From: Chloroflexota bacterium
GTDB lineage: Bacteria; Chloroflexota; Anaerolineae; Anaerolineales; UBA11579
Length of the DNA stretch: 56,362 nucleotides
Assembly (NCBI GenBank): GCA_009391835.1
Contig: QWJF01000009.1
Location: forward strand, 1-56,362
Direction: 5' to 3'
Made by a program: the position numbers and the translations under genes. The notes beneath the pieces are model-generated. The model ran no database searches, was not told where the DNA came from, and was given only the letters and a program-made list of their open reading frames with translations. Of the stretch, positions 32,228-40,548 are shown in pieces (the stretch's first letter is position 1; each line of letters begins with the position of its first letter).

Positions 32228-33961
32228 TTAGACTTTGGCGGAGGCGGTGATCTCGCCCACAGTGGCTAGCAACTCATTGGCGGACTGTAAGGTGCCTTCG
32301 CTGACATCACCAAGCATGTTGGCAAGCTCAAGAAGGCGGGGCTCGGCGCTCAGGTGGACCACCTGCGTGATGGTGCGGCCATCCTCCACCACTTTCTCCA
32401 CCTTGAAATGCTGATCGCCAAAGGCGGCGAGCTGCGGTAAATGGGTGACGCAAAGCACCTGATGGCGGCGGGCCAAACGCCAGAGTTTTTCGCCCACCAC
32501 CGCGCCGACCCGGCCGCCGATGCCCTGATCAATTTCGTCGAAAATCAGCGTAGGCGTGTGATCGGCACGGGCAAGGACATTTTTCATGGCGAGCATCAGG
32601 CGGGCGGTTTCACCACCGGAGGCAATCTTGACCAGAGGCTTGAGGCCCTCGCCCGGGTTGGGAGCAACCATAAACTCGATGGTTTCATGACCGTTAGCAT
32701 CGAAGGCCAGCGTTTGATCTGCAATCGGCAAGCCGGCGGATTCTTCACGAGTTCGAAAATCTACGCCGAAGCGAGCCGATTCCATTTTTAAATCGTCGAG
32801 TTCCGTTTCGATGGCGCGACCCAACTCTTCGGCGGCGGCGCGGCGTTTGGTGGAGAGGACCTGGGCTTGGGCGGCGACTTCGACAAGCTGTTGACTTTCA
32901 TCGGTGGTGAGCTGGGCAAGGCGCTCTTCGGCGTGGGTAATGTTATCCAGCTCTTTGGCGGCCTGCTCAGCATGGGTGAGAATGGCGGGAATGTCTTCGC
33001 CGTATTTGCGTTTGAAGCTTTGAATAAGGGCGAGACGTTCTTCAACTTGTTCGAGGCGCTTGGGGTTGAATTCAATTTGCTCAAGGTAAGCGCGCAATTC
33101 GCGGGCGATATCGCCGAGTTCATCGAAGAGGCCCTGGGCGCGGGATTCAAGCTCGGACTGGGAAGGATCCACTTTGGCGAGATCGCCGAGAGCAACAAGG
33201 GCTTCGCCGAGGCGATCATTGGCGGCAGGCGCATCTGGTTGGGCTTCATCGAGGGCGGCCAGAGCCAGGGTGGCGTTCTCGGCCAGGGCTTCGGCGTTGG
33301 CGAGGCGGGTTCGTTCTGCGCGTAGTTCTTCTTCTTCACCGGGGGTGAGTTTGGCGGCGGCGACCTCGTCAACCTGAAAGGCAAGCAGTTCGCTGCGCTT
33401 GGCGGCATCCTGCTCAGATTGGCGCAGCGCGGCAAGCTCTGCGCGCAGGTGTTGGAGGGCATTGTAGGCGGTTTGGTAGGCGGCCAGTTCCTGCTCAGCG
33501 TCCGCATAGCGATCCAGAAGGGCGCGGTGGCTGGGAACGCGCAACAGGGAGAGATGCTCGGACTGCCCGTGGAGATCAATGAGCAATTCGCCCAGTTCCT
33601 TGACGAGCGCCACGGTGGCGGTGCGGCCGTTCACCCGCGCCACGTTGCGGCCTTCACGGCGGAACTCGCGCTGCATGACGACGTAATCGGGATCGTCGAG
33701 CAGATCTTCGCGTTCAAGAATGGCGCGGACTTCATCCCGAATCGGTTCAGCGATACGGAAGGTGCCCTCCACGCTGGCGCGGTCGTCGCCTGCCCGGATG
33801 AGGGTGGTATCCGCGCGGACGCCGAGCAGCGTTTCCACGGCATCCACGAGGATGGACTTGCCAGCGCCGGTTTCGCCAGTGAACGTGACGAGGCCATCGC
33901 CCATTTCGAGGACGAGGCTTTCAATGATGGCGAAATTCTCGATGCGTAGCTCAGTCAGCAT
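32228..33961 (-). CDS. recN: DNA repair protein RecN
   Basis: RecN is an SMC-like ATPase acting early in double-strand break repair. The 577-residue protein has the N-terminal Walker A FTGETGAGKSILVDAVE, a long central coiled coil (about 150-370, Glu/Ala/Leu-rich), the ABC signature region KIASGGETARLMLAMK and Walker B TLIFDEIDQGIGGRVG, in the usual order and length. No LexA box was found near it; it is read within the operon three bases after the B-box gene, with no Shine-Dalgarno sequence of its own. Confidence 0.95.
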   Translation of the reverse strand: MLTELRIENFAIIESLVLEMGDGLVTFTGETGAGKSILVDAVETLLGVRADTTLIRAGDDRASVEGTFRIAEPIRDEVRAILEREDLLDDPDYVVMQREFRREGRNVARVNGRTATVALVKELGELLIDLHGQSEHLSLLRVPSHRALLDRYADAEQELAAYQTAYNALQHLRAELAALRQSEQDAAKRSELLAFQVDEVAAAKLTPGEEEELRAERTRLANAEALAENATLALAALDEAQPDAPAANDRLGEALVALGDLAKVDPSQSELESRAQGLFDELGDIARELRAYLEQIEFNPKRLEQVEERLALIQSFKRKYGEDIPAILTHAEQAAKELDNITHAEERLAQLTTDESQQLVEVAAQAQVLSTKRRAAAEELGRAIETELDDLKMESARFGVDFRTREESAGLPIADQTLAFDANGHETIEFMVAPNPGEGLKPLVKIASGGETARLMLAMKNVLARADHTPTLIFDEIDQGIGGRVGAVVGEKLWRLARRHQVLCVTHLPQLAAFGDQHFKVEKVVEDGRTITQVVHLSAEPRLLELANMLGDVSEGTLQSANELLATVGEITASAKV

Positions 33962-33964
33962 AGG

Positions 33965-34504
33965 TCAGCGTTTAACAGAAATGCCGGTAAGGCGGGAATA
34001 AAAGGCGGAAGCAGAGACGCTGAGATAGAGAGCGGGCCATATAACGGCAAAAATGGCGGTGAAGCCTCCGCCACTAAAAACGAAGAGGAGCGGGGATAGC
34101 AGCAGGGGCAACCCGCCGACCACCACGGCGACAGTTGAGAGGCGATAGAGGCCGGGAGCGCGGCGACGCCCCGTGACTGTTCGGACAGCCTCGGCAATTA
34201 TTCCACCGGCGACGGGAGCGAGAAGAATAAGGATGAAGATGCCCAAAAAGCCAAATGAGGTCACCAAACGGGCCAGCGTGGCGCCCACGTAGGAAAGGGC
34301 GGCTGCGACGGGAAAGGCAAAGACATAATCCAGCGGTTTGGCGGTGATGAAGACTTTTTGCTGACCGCGGACACACTCCTCGCAGCGGTAGCCCGTGGGA
34401 GTCTGGATGGCGCAGGAGGCGCAGACGGGCTTCTCGCAGCGGTTGCAGCGCAAGCCCGTTTCGCGGTCTGGGTGGTTTGCGCAGTAGAGAACGGCTTCGC
34501 TCAT
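33965..34504 (-). CDS. B-box-type zinc finger membrane protein
   Basis: The 179-residue protein begins with a double zinc-binding region (residues 8-44) in B-box style: CANHPDRETGLRCNRCEKP then VCASCAIQTPTGYRCEEC, giving eight metal ligands. Four hydrophobic segments follow, at about 58-75, 82-108, 122-142 and 145-165. Similar N-terminal fingers precede rhomboid-like or unknown membrane domains in Chloroflexi. No catalytic serine-histidine pair of a rhomboid protease was seen. Its start overlaps the nadK stop (ATGA), so it is translationally coupled. Confidence 0.75.
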   Translation of the reverse strand: MSEAVLYCANHPDRETGLRCNRCEKPVCASCAIQTPTGYRCEECVRGQQKVFITAKPLDYVFAFPVAAALSYVGATLARLVTSFGFLGIFILILLAPVAGGIIAEAVRTVTGRRRAPGLYRLSTVAVVVGGLPLLLSPLLFVFSGGGFTAIFAVIWPALYLSVSASAFYSRLTGISVKR

Positions 34505-35385
34505 GCTTGGTTTTCTTTGCCGGTGGCGGGGTTGTTGTCCATGATGGTCAGCAGGCGTTTGTAGAAATAGCCAGGTTCCTGGAAGCGCAGGAAGCGCACG
34601 GAATGGTCGCTGGCGCGAACGTCAATGATATCGCCTTGCTCCAGGTCAATGGTGTGGCGGCCATCAATGCTGAGGACAGGTTCTTCACCACTTTTCAATT
34701 CGGCGCGGATGCTGGCGCCCTCCGAAAGGACGATGGCGCGATCCACGCTGAGGTGGGGGGCAACGGGCAGGAGCAGGATATTGCGCAGTTGGGGAGGGAG
34801 GATAGGCCCACCAGCGGCGAGGGCGTAAGCGGTGGAGCCGGTGGCGGTGGCTATGATGAGGCCATCGGCCACGTAGGTGGTGAGGGCTTCGCCATCCAAA
34901 CTGGCGAGCAAATGCACAGGGCGCACGACGCGGCCGCGACCGATCATGGCTTCGTTGAGGGCTTCGGAGCTTTCAATGACTTTGCCACCACGCTGAAGCT
35001 GCACGTTGAGCAGCATACGGCGCTCAAACCAATAATCGCCGGTGAAGAGGCGGGGAAGCAGTTCGCGCCAATCCTCCGGCTCGACTTCAATCAGGAAGCC
35101 AAAACGCCCCATGTTGATGCCCAGGAGAGGAATATCTTTTTCAGCGCAAAGGTGGCCGGCACGCAATACGCCTCCGTCGCCACCAAGCGTGACCACCAAA
35201 TCAAAATCGCCCGCCTGGAGAGCAGAGATTATTTTCTCGTCGGTGAGATCGCCGTGGTGGGCCTCCACGCCGTGCTCGCGGAAAAATTCGGCAACCTGCT
35301 CAGCTTCCTGCCCAGCTTGGGCCTGACGGCTGTGGGCGAGGATAGCGACCCTCTTGAATTCGGACTTCGACTCTTTGGTACCCAT
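34501..35385 (-). CDS. nadK: NAD kinase
   Basis: NadK phosphorylates NAD to NADP. The 294-residue protein has the catalytic VVTLGGDGGVLRAGHL motif, the GINMGRFGFLIE loop, and the NAD-binding ATGSTAYALAAGGPIL segment. The order nadK upstream of recN is widely conserved in bacteria, here with a B-box gene inserted. The ATG has no Shine-Dalgarno sequence; instead TATAAT ends seven bases upstream, so a leaderless transcript may start here in addition to read-through from ssb. Confidence 0.94.
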   Translation of the reverse strand: MGTKESKSEFKRVAILAHSRQAQAGQEAEQVAEFFREHGVEAHHGDLTDEKIISALQAGDFDLVVTLGGDGGVLRAGHLCAEKDIPLLGINMGRFGFLIEVEPEDWRELLPRLFTGDYWFERRMLLNVQLQRGGKVIESSEALNEAMIGRGRVVRPVHLLASLDGEALTTYVADGLIIATATGSTAYALAAGGPILPPQLRNILLLPVAPHLSVDRAIVLSEGASIRAELKSGEEPVLSIDGRHTIDLEQGDIIDVRASDHSVRFLRFQEPGYFYKRLLTIMDNNPATGKENQA

Positions 35386-35392
35386 GATTGCA

Positions 35393-35398
35393 ATTATA
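35393..35398 (-). promoter_or_regulatory. nadK: -10 box placed for a leaderless nadK transcript
   Basis: TATAAT (minus strand) lies seven bases from the nadK ATG, which would make the A of the start codon the transcription start. No good -35 box was found. Confidence 0.4.
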
Positions 35399-35405
35399 TG
35401 GCGAC

Positions 35406-35921
35406 TCAGAGGCTTTGGTCGCAGCGCGCCAAAAAGCCGCAGACGCGGCAGCGGGCAGCCTGGTTGTGGGAGCGGGGCAAGGGCTCGGGGCGGTGTTTGG
35501 CAGCGTGCATTTCATCCAAGAGCGTGTGGAGGCCGCGTTCCAACTCGGGCGTGAACTCCACGCGGAATTCACGCTGCGGATAACGAATGATGCCGTGGGT
35601 GGGGCGACGCCCATAGCGGCTGGCAACCAGCACGCAATAAGCGGCGAGCTGGTAGACGTGCGAGTCGTAGGGTTTGGCGGGCGTGCGGCCAGATTTGACC
35701 TCGATGGGGATGAACTCTTCGCCGCTACGCACGAGGTAATCCGGGCGGCCGACAAGGTTGAGGGCGGCATCGAAGAGCGGGGCATCCACACGCATTTCAG
35801 CGCCCATATCGGCATAGACCAGACGACCCTGGGGAATGCCGAGGCAGGCGCGCTGGCGGCGGGAAAGCCAGACTAAAGCGAAGGCGATGAGCAGGAGAAA
35901 AAGCGGGATAGCGAATTTCAT
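35406..35921 (-). CDS. Cas4-type PD-(D/E)XK nuclease, C-terminal chain of a split protein
   Basis: The 171-residue product has an N-terminal membrane helix (about 3-20) and a RecB/Cas4-family nuclease core. It shows GRPDYLV with Asp61, the IPIEVKSGR motif with Glu74 and Lys76, and QLAAY (Gln91, Tyr95), then the C-terminal cysteine cluster Cys158, Cys161, Cys167 ([10 protein letters not shown]). In Cas4 the first iron-sulfur cysteine and a catalytic histidine lie in the N-terminal region; both are absent here but are present in the gene immediately upstream, which overlaps this one by four bases. The two chains together complete a Cas4 site. No cas genes or CRISPR repeats are in the window, so the role is likely DNA maintenance. 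Confidence 0.8.
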   Translation of the reverse strand: MKFAIPLFLLLIAFALVWLSRRQRACLGIPQGRLVYADMGAEMRVDAPLFDAALNLVGRPDYLVRSGEEFIPIEVKSGRTPAKPYDSHVYQLAAYCVLVASRYGRRPTHGIIRYPQREFRVEFTPELERGLHTLLDEMHAAKHRPEPLPRSHNQAARCRVCGFLARCDQSL

Positions 35922-36154
35922 CGCAATTGCAGGTACAGGAGGAGAAGGGCGAGAAGGACGAGGACAATAGCGAGGGCATTGATCTGGCGCGTGCGGCGAT
36001 AGCGGCGTCCGTGGCTTTCATGGGCGCGGGCGCCGCGAGCCAGTTCCTGCACGTTAGCACTTTCCAGGCCGAGACGCTGATAGGACCAAGCGCGCTGGCA
36101 GTAGAGATAGTTGCCGATCTCGGAGGCGGCGATTGGATCGCGGCTGCGAGTCAT
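35918..36154 (-). CDS. Cas4-like N-terminal chain with C-terminal membrane helix
   Basis: The 78-residue product contains what Cas4 proteins carry at their N-terminus: [19 protein letters not shown] with the first cluster cysteine (Cys19) and the helix [13 protein letters not shown] with the nuclease-associated His45. It ends in a single transmembrane helix (about 58-76). It overlaps the translin gene upstream by four bases and the nuclease chain downstream by four bases (both ATGA). If the chains associate, their adjacent helices would form a membrane hairpin with the nuclease parts on the same side. A true split gene is favoured over a sequencing frameshift because both ends have well-formed helices, a stop and a start. 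Confidence 0.65.
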   Translation of the reverse strand: MTRSRDPIAASEIGNYLYCQRAWSYQRLGLESANVQELARGARAHESHGRRYRRTRQINALAIVLVLLALLLLYLQLR

Positions 36155-36798
36155 TCCCCGTTGGCGGCGTCGGAGAAATTCTGCTCGGCCTGGCGGAGGG
36201 CGCTTTCGAGGCGTTCCTGGCGCAGGCTGAGAGTGACATCGCCACGCGTGCGCTCGACGAGGCTGCGGCTGATATCGGTGAGGCGGCGCAGGCCGCCGGT
36301 GACCGCGTCGGGATAATCCATCGTGACGAGGGCGGTGTAGATCTCATCCATGTGGCCGAGCAGGCGCTCGGCTTCGTCGGAGTGGCCGGAGCGGAGGATA
36401 TCGAGGCAGCGGCGGCGCAGCTCACCGACCACTTCAGCGAGGCCCTTCATGTAGGTGGCAGGCTCGAGCCCGAGATCGGTGGGAGTGGGCAATTCGCGGT
36501 CCTTGACCATCGCCAGCACCAGATTGGCCTCGGCATATTCCTTGAGGGCATCCTGTGTATAGCCAGCGGAGTAGAGCTGCGGGAAATCAGCGAGGTCTTT
36601 TTGTAGACCCAGGGCCAAGGCTTTGGCTTTCTTCAGTTCGGCGGCAGCGAGTTTGTCGTCGTCGCGGTGGATGGCGCGGATGGCATTGGCACAGTGGCGG
36701 GTGAGGGTGCGGGCCTGGCCGAGGGCCTGCTCGCGGGCGGCAGTGATGGAGTCGAAATTGGCGCGGACGCCTTCAGCGATGGAATCGAGATCGGGCAT
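36151..36798 (-). CDS. Translin-family nucleic-acid-binding protein
   Basis: Translin and TRAX form octameric barrels that bind and, in the case of TRAX, cleave single-stranded RNA and DNA; relatives (COG2178) are mainly archaeal and eukaryotic. The 215-residue all-helical protein has the family blocks [20 protein letters not shown] (about 79-98), [15 protein letters not shown] (119-133) and, most diagnostic, [20 protein letters not shown] followed by [17 protein letters not shown]. Acidic residues Glu87, Glu90, Glu122 and Glu126 lie where TRAX has its catalytic carboxylates, so nuclease activity is possible. It lies between DUF3467 and the split Cas4-like nuclease in one operon with ssb. Confidence 0.88.
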   Translation of the reverse strand: MPDLDSIAEGVRANFDSITAAREQALGQARTLTRHCANAIRAIHRDDDKLAAAELKKAKALALGLQKDLADFPQLYSAGYTQDALKEYAEANLVLAMVKDRELPTPTDLGLEPATYMKGLAEVVGELRRRCLDILRSGHSDEAERLLGHMDEIYTALVTMDYPDAVTGGLRRLTDISRSLVERTRGDVTLSLRQERLESALRQAEQNFSDAANGE

Positions 36799-36801
36799 AA
36801 G

Positions 36802-37179
36802 CTATTCCTCCGAATCGTCTTTGGGTTCTTCTGGCGGCTGCAGCGTGCGGAAAAGGTTATCGGCAAGCGATTTGCCGCGTGGGATGGTGATCTCGCCAAA
36901 GTTGGATTCGAACTTGGCGATGTTTTCGGTGAGGGCACGCTGCAGCAATTTGGCGCTGAGCGGCGACATCAGGACGCGGGATTTGATCGGGGCCTCGCTA
37001 TCGCCGGGCAGGAGCTGGCCGAAATCGAAAACTATCTCGGAGGGCGTGTGGGCGATGCGGACGACGTTGGCGTAGACGGGCTCCAGCCCAGGCGGGATGA
37101 CCAGCCTGGGGCGCTTGATTGCGGGGCCCTTGCTAGCGGCTTCGCCGGCTGGCTTGGGATCCTTCTTTTCGTCAGCCAT
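36802..37179 (-). CDS. DUF3467 domain protein
   Basis: The 125-residue protein has a charged, disordered N-terminus, then a DUF3467 domain (about 30-110): PVYANVVRIAHTPSEIVFDF followed by LLPG, and RVLMSPLSAKLLQRALTENI ahead of KFESNFGEI. It ends in an acidic tail. The fold is a small beta sandwich found in bacteria and archaea; molecular function is unknown. It lies eight bases after ssb and three bases before the translin gene, which points to nucleic-acid-related work. Confidence 0.85.
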   Translation of the reverse strand: MADEKKDPKPAGEAASKGPAIKRPRLVIPPGLEPVYANVVRIAHTPSEIVFDFGQLLPGDSEAPIKSRVLMSPLSAKLLQRALTENIAKFESNFGEITIPRGKSLADNLFRTLQPPEEPKDDSEE

Positions 37180-37187
37180 CGAGGGAC

Positions 37188-37634
37188 TCAGAAGGGGATT
37201 TCATCATCGTCGGACATCATTTCGTCGTTGTCGGCGGGGCCGCCCTGGAAGGCTCCGGCTCCACCGCCAGCACCAGCTTCGTCGCCGCGGCCAGAAAGGA
37301 AAACGACGCGTTCGGCAGTGAGTTCGAAAGACGCGGCGGGGGTGCCATCCTGACGGGTCCAGACGCGTGGGCCGCCAGTTTCTTTGTCGGGGGTCATACG
37401 GCCCTCAACGAGGACCTGGCTGCCGGTTTTGAGGTATTGGTTGCAGGTTTCTGCCTGGCGGCCCCAGGCGGAGACACGAAACCAGACAGTTTCCTTGATG
37501 CGCTCGCCATTGCTATTGGTGTATTGGCGGTTGGTGGCGACGCTGAAATTGGTGACGGCCTGGCCGCCGGGGGTGTAGCGCATTTCCGGGTCGCGGCCCA
37601 AATTGCCTACAACGGTGACTTTTTGATAGGACAT
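37188..37634 (-). CDS. ssb: Single-stranded DNA-binding protein
   Basis: SSB coats single-stranded DNA in replication, repair and recombination. The 148-residue protein has the N-terminal OB fold (YQKVTVVGNLGRDPEMRYTP, then SVATNRQYTNSNGE and WFRVSAWGRQAE), a Gly/Ala-rich linker (about 118-135) and the acidic DDEIPF tip that recruits partner proteins. GGAGGAG lies five bases before the ATG. It is the first gene of an operon of at least nine genes that continues to 31528. Unlike in many bacteria it is not between rpsF and rpsR. Confidence 0.95.
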   Translation of the reverse strand: MSYQKVTVVGNLGRDPEMRYTPGGQAVTNFSVATNRQYTNSNGERIKETVWFRVSAWGRQAETCNQYLKTGSQVLVEGRMTPDKETGGPRVWTRQDGTPAASFELTAERVVFLSGRGDEAGAGGGAGAFQGGPADNDEMMSDDDEIPF

Positions 37635-37804
37635 GAGAACTCCTCCAGTTCGTGGCGCGAGTTGAGATGGGCCTCAACGGCCCGAGGGATGTGATTGGGG
37701 TTTATGGTTGGGGCTATGGGATCTCCTTCCGGGTGAGGGCAGTGTTGGGTTCCCGAGCTGAAACGCGCGGGGCAGGGTGAACAGGCTCACACGGTGTTTA
37801 GGGC

Positions 37805-37833
37805 ATTATACGAAATTTTGGAGCGGGAATCAA
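37805..37833 (-). promoter_or_regulatory. ssb: Promoter of the ssb-translin-nadK-recN operon
   Basis: On the minus strand TTGATT (37828-37833) and TATAAT (37805-37810) are 17 bases apart. The start near 37798 leaves a leader of about 165 bases. The leader contains a second strong ribosome-binding site (GGAAGGAG at about 37725) that is not followed by an ATG, GTG or TTG at a suitable distance. Confidence 0.7.
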
Positions 37834-37840
37834 TATGGGA

Positions 37841-38644
37841 TTAGACGGCCTCCAGCGTGCCGCGGCGCTTGGCCTGCTTTTCGAACCAGCGGAAGAGGAC
37901 GTAGCCGAGGGCGATATAGATGAGGCCGAAGAGGAATTCGGTGGAGAGCAAGCCGGAGACCTGGGACAGGTCGGCGCCGGCCACGATGGCGCGACCAGCC
38001 TGAATACCGCGGGTGAGCGGCAGGGCGTAGGAGATGGATTGCATCCAGCCAGGGAAGGTGGCTACGTCCACGTTTGCGCCGGCAAAGAGCAGCAGGCCGA
38101 AGAAAACCGTGTTGTTGACGAACATGACGTTGCGGGTCATCAGGCTGAGGCAGCCGAGCAGCATGCCGAGGCCAGAGGTGCTGATGGTGGTGATGAGCAC
38201 GACGAGGGCCAGGGCGGGCAGGCTGGTTTGGGAAAGATCGAGGCCGAGGAGGGTAATGCCCCAGAAGAAGCCTAGCACCACGCCGAGGTAGCCATCAATC
38301 ACATGGATGAAGGCGCGGCCGAGGAAAACGATGAGGCGATTGGCGGGCGCGCCGAAAACGTAGGGCAGGGTGCCATCCCAATGGTCGCCGGTGATGGACA
38401 TGGTGATGCCGTAGATGCCGGACCAGGCGCACATTTGGATGGCGTTGCCGATTACGAAGAATGACGCGTCGCTGGAGCCAGTGGCGTAGCGGCCAAGCAG
38501 GACGAAAAAGAGCATATAGACCAGCGGGCCGAAGACTTTTGAGGCGATGTAGGTGGAAGGGCGCAACCAGCGGAAGAGGGCAATGTAGGAAAGAACGGCG
38601 CCATCCCAGAAGAGGCGCAAGTTGATGCGTGCGGTGTTTAACAT
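37841..38644 (-). CDS. ABC-2 type transporter permease
   Basis: The 267-residue protein has six membrane helices and the ABC-2 permease layout, with SYIALFRWLRPSTYIASKVF at the start, a TGDHWDGTLPYVFGAP loop that resembles the G-T-L-E coupling element of this family, and a sixth helix near the C-terminus. The ATG at 38644 has GGAG five bases upstream; longer in-frame starts lie within the preceding gene. It is the third gene of an ATPase-permease-permease set; the two permeases probably form a heterodimer exporting a drug or lipid-like compound. Confidence 0.9.
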   Translation of the reverse strand: MLNTARINLRLFWDGAVLSYIALFRWLRPSTYIASKVFGPLVYMLFFVLLGRYATGSSDASFFVIGNAIQMCAWSGIYGITMSITGDHWDGTLPYVFGAPANRLIVFLGRAFIHVIDGYLGVVLGFFWGITLLGLDLSQTSLPALALVVLITTISTSGLGMLLGCLSLMTRNVMFVNNTVFFGLLLFAGANVDVATFPGWMQSISYALPLTRGIQAGRAIVAGADLSQVSGLLSTEFLFGLIYIALGYVLFRWFEKQAKRRGTLEAV

Positions 38645-38670
38645 GATTTCTCCAATCTGAGCAGTCTTAC

Positions 38671-39468
38671 TTATTGCATGGAAAGGGTGGCATCCACGCG
38701 CGCTTTGCGTAGCACGATGCGGAAGATGCGACCGCTGGCGAGGACATAGACCAGGCTGAAGACAAGCATCATGAGCCAGGCGAAGCCGATCTCGGCGGGC
38801 GGAACACTTCCAGTGGCCGAGCCGTGCAAGGCCACGGCGGCCCAATAAGGCGCGAGCACGTAGCTGATGGGCGTGGTCCAGCCGGGGAGCATGGCAATCG
38901 GAAAGAGGAAGCCAGCCAGTATGTAGATGGGAAACTCGAGGCCATTTTGGAATTGCGCAAAGGCGGGATTGATTACGAAGAGGCCGGCCATAATCAAGCC
39001 GAAGCAGATGAAGGCGACCACGGTCACCAGCAGGGAAGCGGCGAAGAGCCAGGGCTGCTCGATGGTGATGCGCAGGTCGAAGAGCAGGGCGACCGCAATA
39101 TAGCTGGCAATCATCGAAGCCAGCGACTGGAAGACGTTGGCCAAATTCTTACCAAAGACGATGACGGCCATCGGCGTGGGCGAGGCGACGAGGCCCTCGA
39201 GGGTGCCGACCCAGCGCTCGCCGGTGATGCTGTTGCCGCTGATGAAGAGCAGGCCGCTCCATAGGCCGGTGAGGCCGCTGCCGACGATGACAAAGATGCC
39301 AATATCTCCGCCAATATCGCGCAGCATCCACAGGGCCAGGATAGCGATGATCATGGGTTGGACGATGACGGCAAAGATGATGAAGGCGTCGCTGAAGTTT
39401 TGGCGCAGGGTGATCTCGAAGGTGATGGCGACGGCGCGGGCGTAAGCTTTGATTGTTTTGAGGGTCAT
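38671..39468 (-). CDS. ABC-2 type transporter permease
   Basis: The 265-residue protein has six hydrophobic segments and the coupling element NSITGERWVGTLEGLVASPT typical of ABC-2 permeases. It overlaps the ATPase gene upstream by four bases and is followed by a second permease after 26 bases. The pair resembles the DrrB/NodJ-type exporters. The substrate cannot be told from sequence. Confidence 0.9.
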   Translation of the reverse strand: MTLKTIKAYARAVAITFEITLRQNFSDAFIIFAVIVQPMIIAILALWMLRDIGGDIGIFVIVGSGLTGLWSGLLFISGNSITGERWVGTLEGLVASPTPMAVIVFGKNLANVFQSLASMIASYIAVALLFDLRITIEQPWLFAASLLVTVVAFICFGLIMAGLFVINPAFAQFQNGLEFPIYILAGFLFPIAMLPGWTTPISYVLAPYWAAVALHGSATGSVPPAEIGFAWLMMLVFSLVYVLASGRIFRIVLRKARVDATLSMQ

Positions 39469-40436
39469 GCGTCACCTCCAACAAGGCGGACATAGGCATC
39501 TTCAAGGGTTGGTTCGCGTGAAGTGACTTTACCGACGCGGCGGCCATCGAAGATGGCCATCAAGTCGGGGATGGCTTCCGAGCCACGCGGAGTCTGCACG
39601 GTAAGGATCTGGCGCTGATCGCGATTTTCAACCGAGACGTTATCCACGAATTTCTGCTTGCGAATCTTTTCCAGCAGATCATCCTGAACGCCGAAAACCT
39701 CGACTTCGATGACGGACAAATCGAGGACAAGCTTCTTGAGTTCCTCGGGGGTATCCAGGGCGACGATGTTGCCTTTATCAATGACGGCGATGCGCTGGCA
39801 GAGCATGTCGGCTTCGAACATGTAATGGGTGGTGAGCAGGATGGTTTTCTTCTCGGCCTGCAGGTTGCGGATCACCAGGCGCAATTCGCGCGCGCCGACC
39901 GGATCGAGGCCGATGGTGGGCTCATCGAGGAAGAGTATCTGTGGGTCGTGGATGAGGGCGCGGGCGATATGCAAGCGCTGCTTCATGCCGCGCGAATAGC
40001 CCTCGACCTTTTCGTTGCCGCGATCTTTGAGACCGACAAGGTCGAGCAGGTAGGGGATGCGCTTGGCGGCCACCGCGGGCTCGACATGATAAAGGCTGGC
40101 GAAATAGCGCAGGTTGTCAATACCCGAAAGACGCCAATAGAGGCCGCGCTCGCCGCCGAAGATGAAGCCGATGGTGGAGCTGATCTTCTGGGACTCGTGC
40201 TCAACATCGAAGCCCCCCACCCTGGCGCTGCCGCTGGTGGGGATAAGCAAAGTGGTGAGCATTTTTACGGTAGTGGTTTTGCCTGCGCCGTTGGGGCCGA
40301 GCAAGCCGAACAACTCACCATCCCCGACGGCGAAAGACACATCATCCACGGCGACCACTTCTTTTGACTCGCGACGGAAGCGGCCAACATTGGTGGTAAA
40401 GACGCGTCGCAAGTGGTCCACTTGAATAGCGTTCAA
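39465..40436 (-). CDS. ABC transporter ATP-binding protein
   Basis: The 323-residue ATPase has Walker A GPNGAGKTTTVKML, the signature YSRGMKQRLHIARAL, Walker B ILFLDEPTIGLDP, and the switch histidine in LLTTHYMFEAD. An extra region of about 20 residues precedes Walker A (RFRRESKEVVAVDDVSFAV), and a C-terminal domain of about 90 residues follows the core, as in DrrA/NatA-type exporters. The start is a TTG with a perfect GAGGAG six bases upstream. It drives the two permeases encoded downstream. Confidence 0.93.
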   Translation of the reverse strand: MNAIQVDHLRRVFTTNVGRFRRESKEVVAVDDVSFAVGDGELFGLLGPNGAGKTTTVKMLTTLLIPTSGSARVGGFDVEHESQKISSTIGFIFGGERGLYWRLSGIDNLRYFASLYHVEPAVAAKRIPYLLDLVGLKDRGNEKVEGYSRGMKQRLHIARALIHDPQILFLDEPTIGLDPVGARELRLVIRNLQAEKKTILLTTHYMFEADMLCQRIAVIDKGNIVALDTPEELKKLVLDLSVIEVEVFGVQDDLLEKIRKQKFVDNVSVENRDQRQILTVQTPRGSEAIPDLMAIFDGRRVGKVTSREPTLEDAYVRLVGGDA

Positions 40437-40536
40437 GGAAAACTCCTCTAAATTGTCGTCTCAGGGCTGGGGCAGACTGGGTGTTCTGTTGTTTGTACTT
40501 TTACCACACGTGGAAAGTTCAACGTGCAATCATCTG

Positions 40537-40542
40537 ATTATA
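40537..40542 (-). promoter_or_regulatory. -10 box before the ABC exporter operon
   Basis: TATAAT on the minus strand lies in the 112-base gap between the lipoprotein and ATPase genes, about 100 bases from the ATPase start. No clear -35 box is visible. Confidence 0.35.
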
Positions 40543-40548
40543 CCGCGC

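Noticed and set aside
35406-36154. CRISPR-Cas locus, suggested by the Cas4-like chains.
   Set aside because: No cas1, cas2 or effector gene and no repeat-spacer array is present in the window; free-standing Cas4 relatives are common.
37640-37730. A strong GGAAGGAG site in the ssb leader followed by an open frame that could encode a short leader peptide.
   Set aside because: The only codon at a suitable distance is ATA, a very rare start, and the frame runs into ssb out of phase. Kept only as a remark on the leader.
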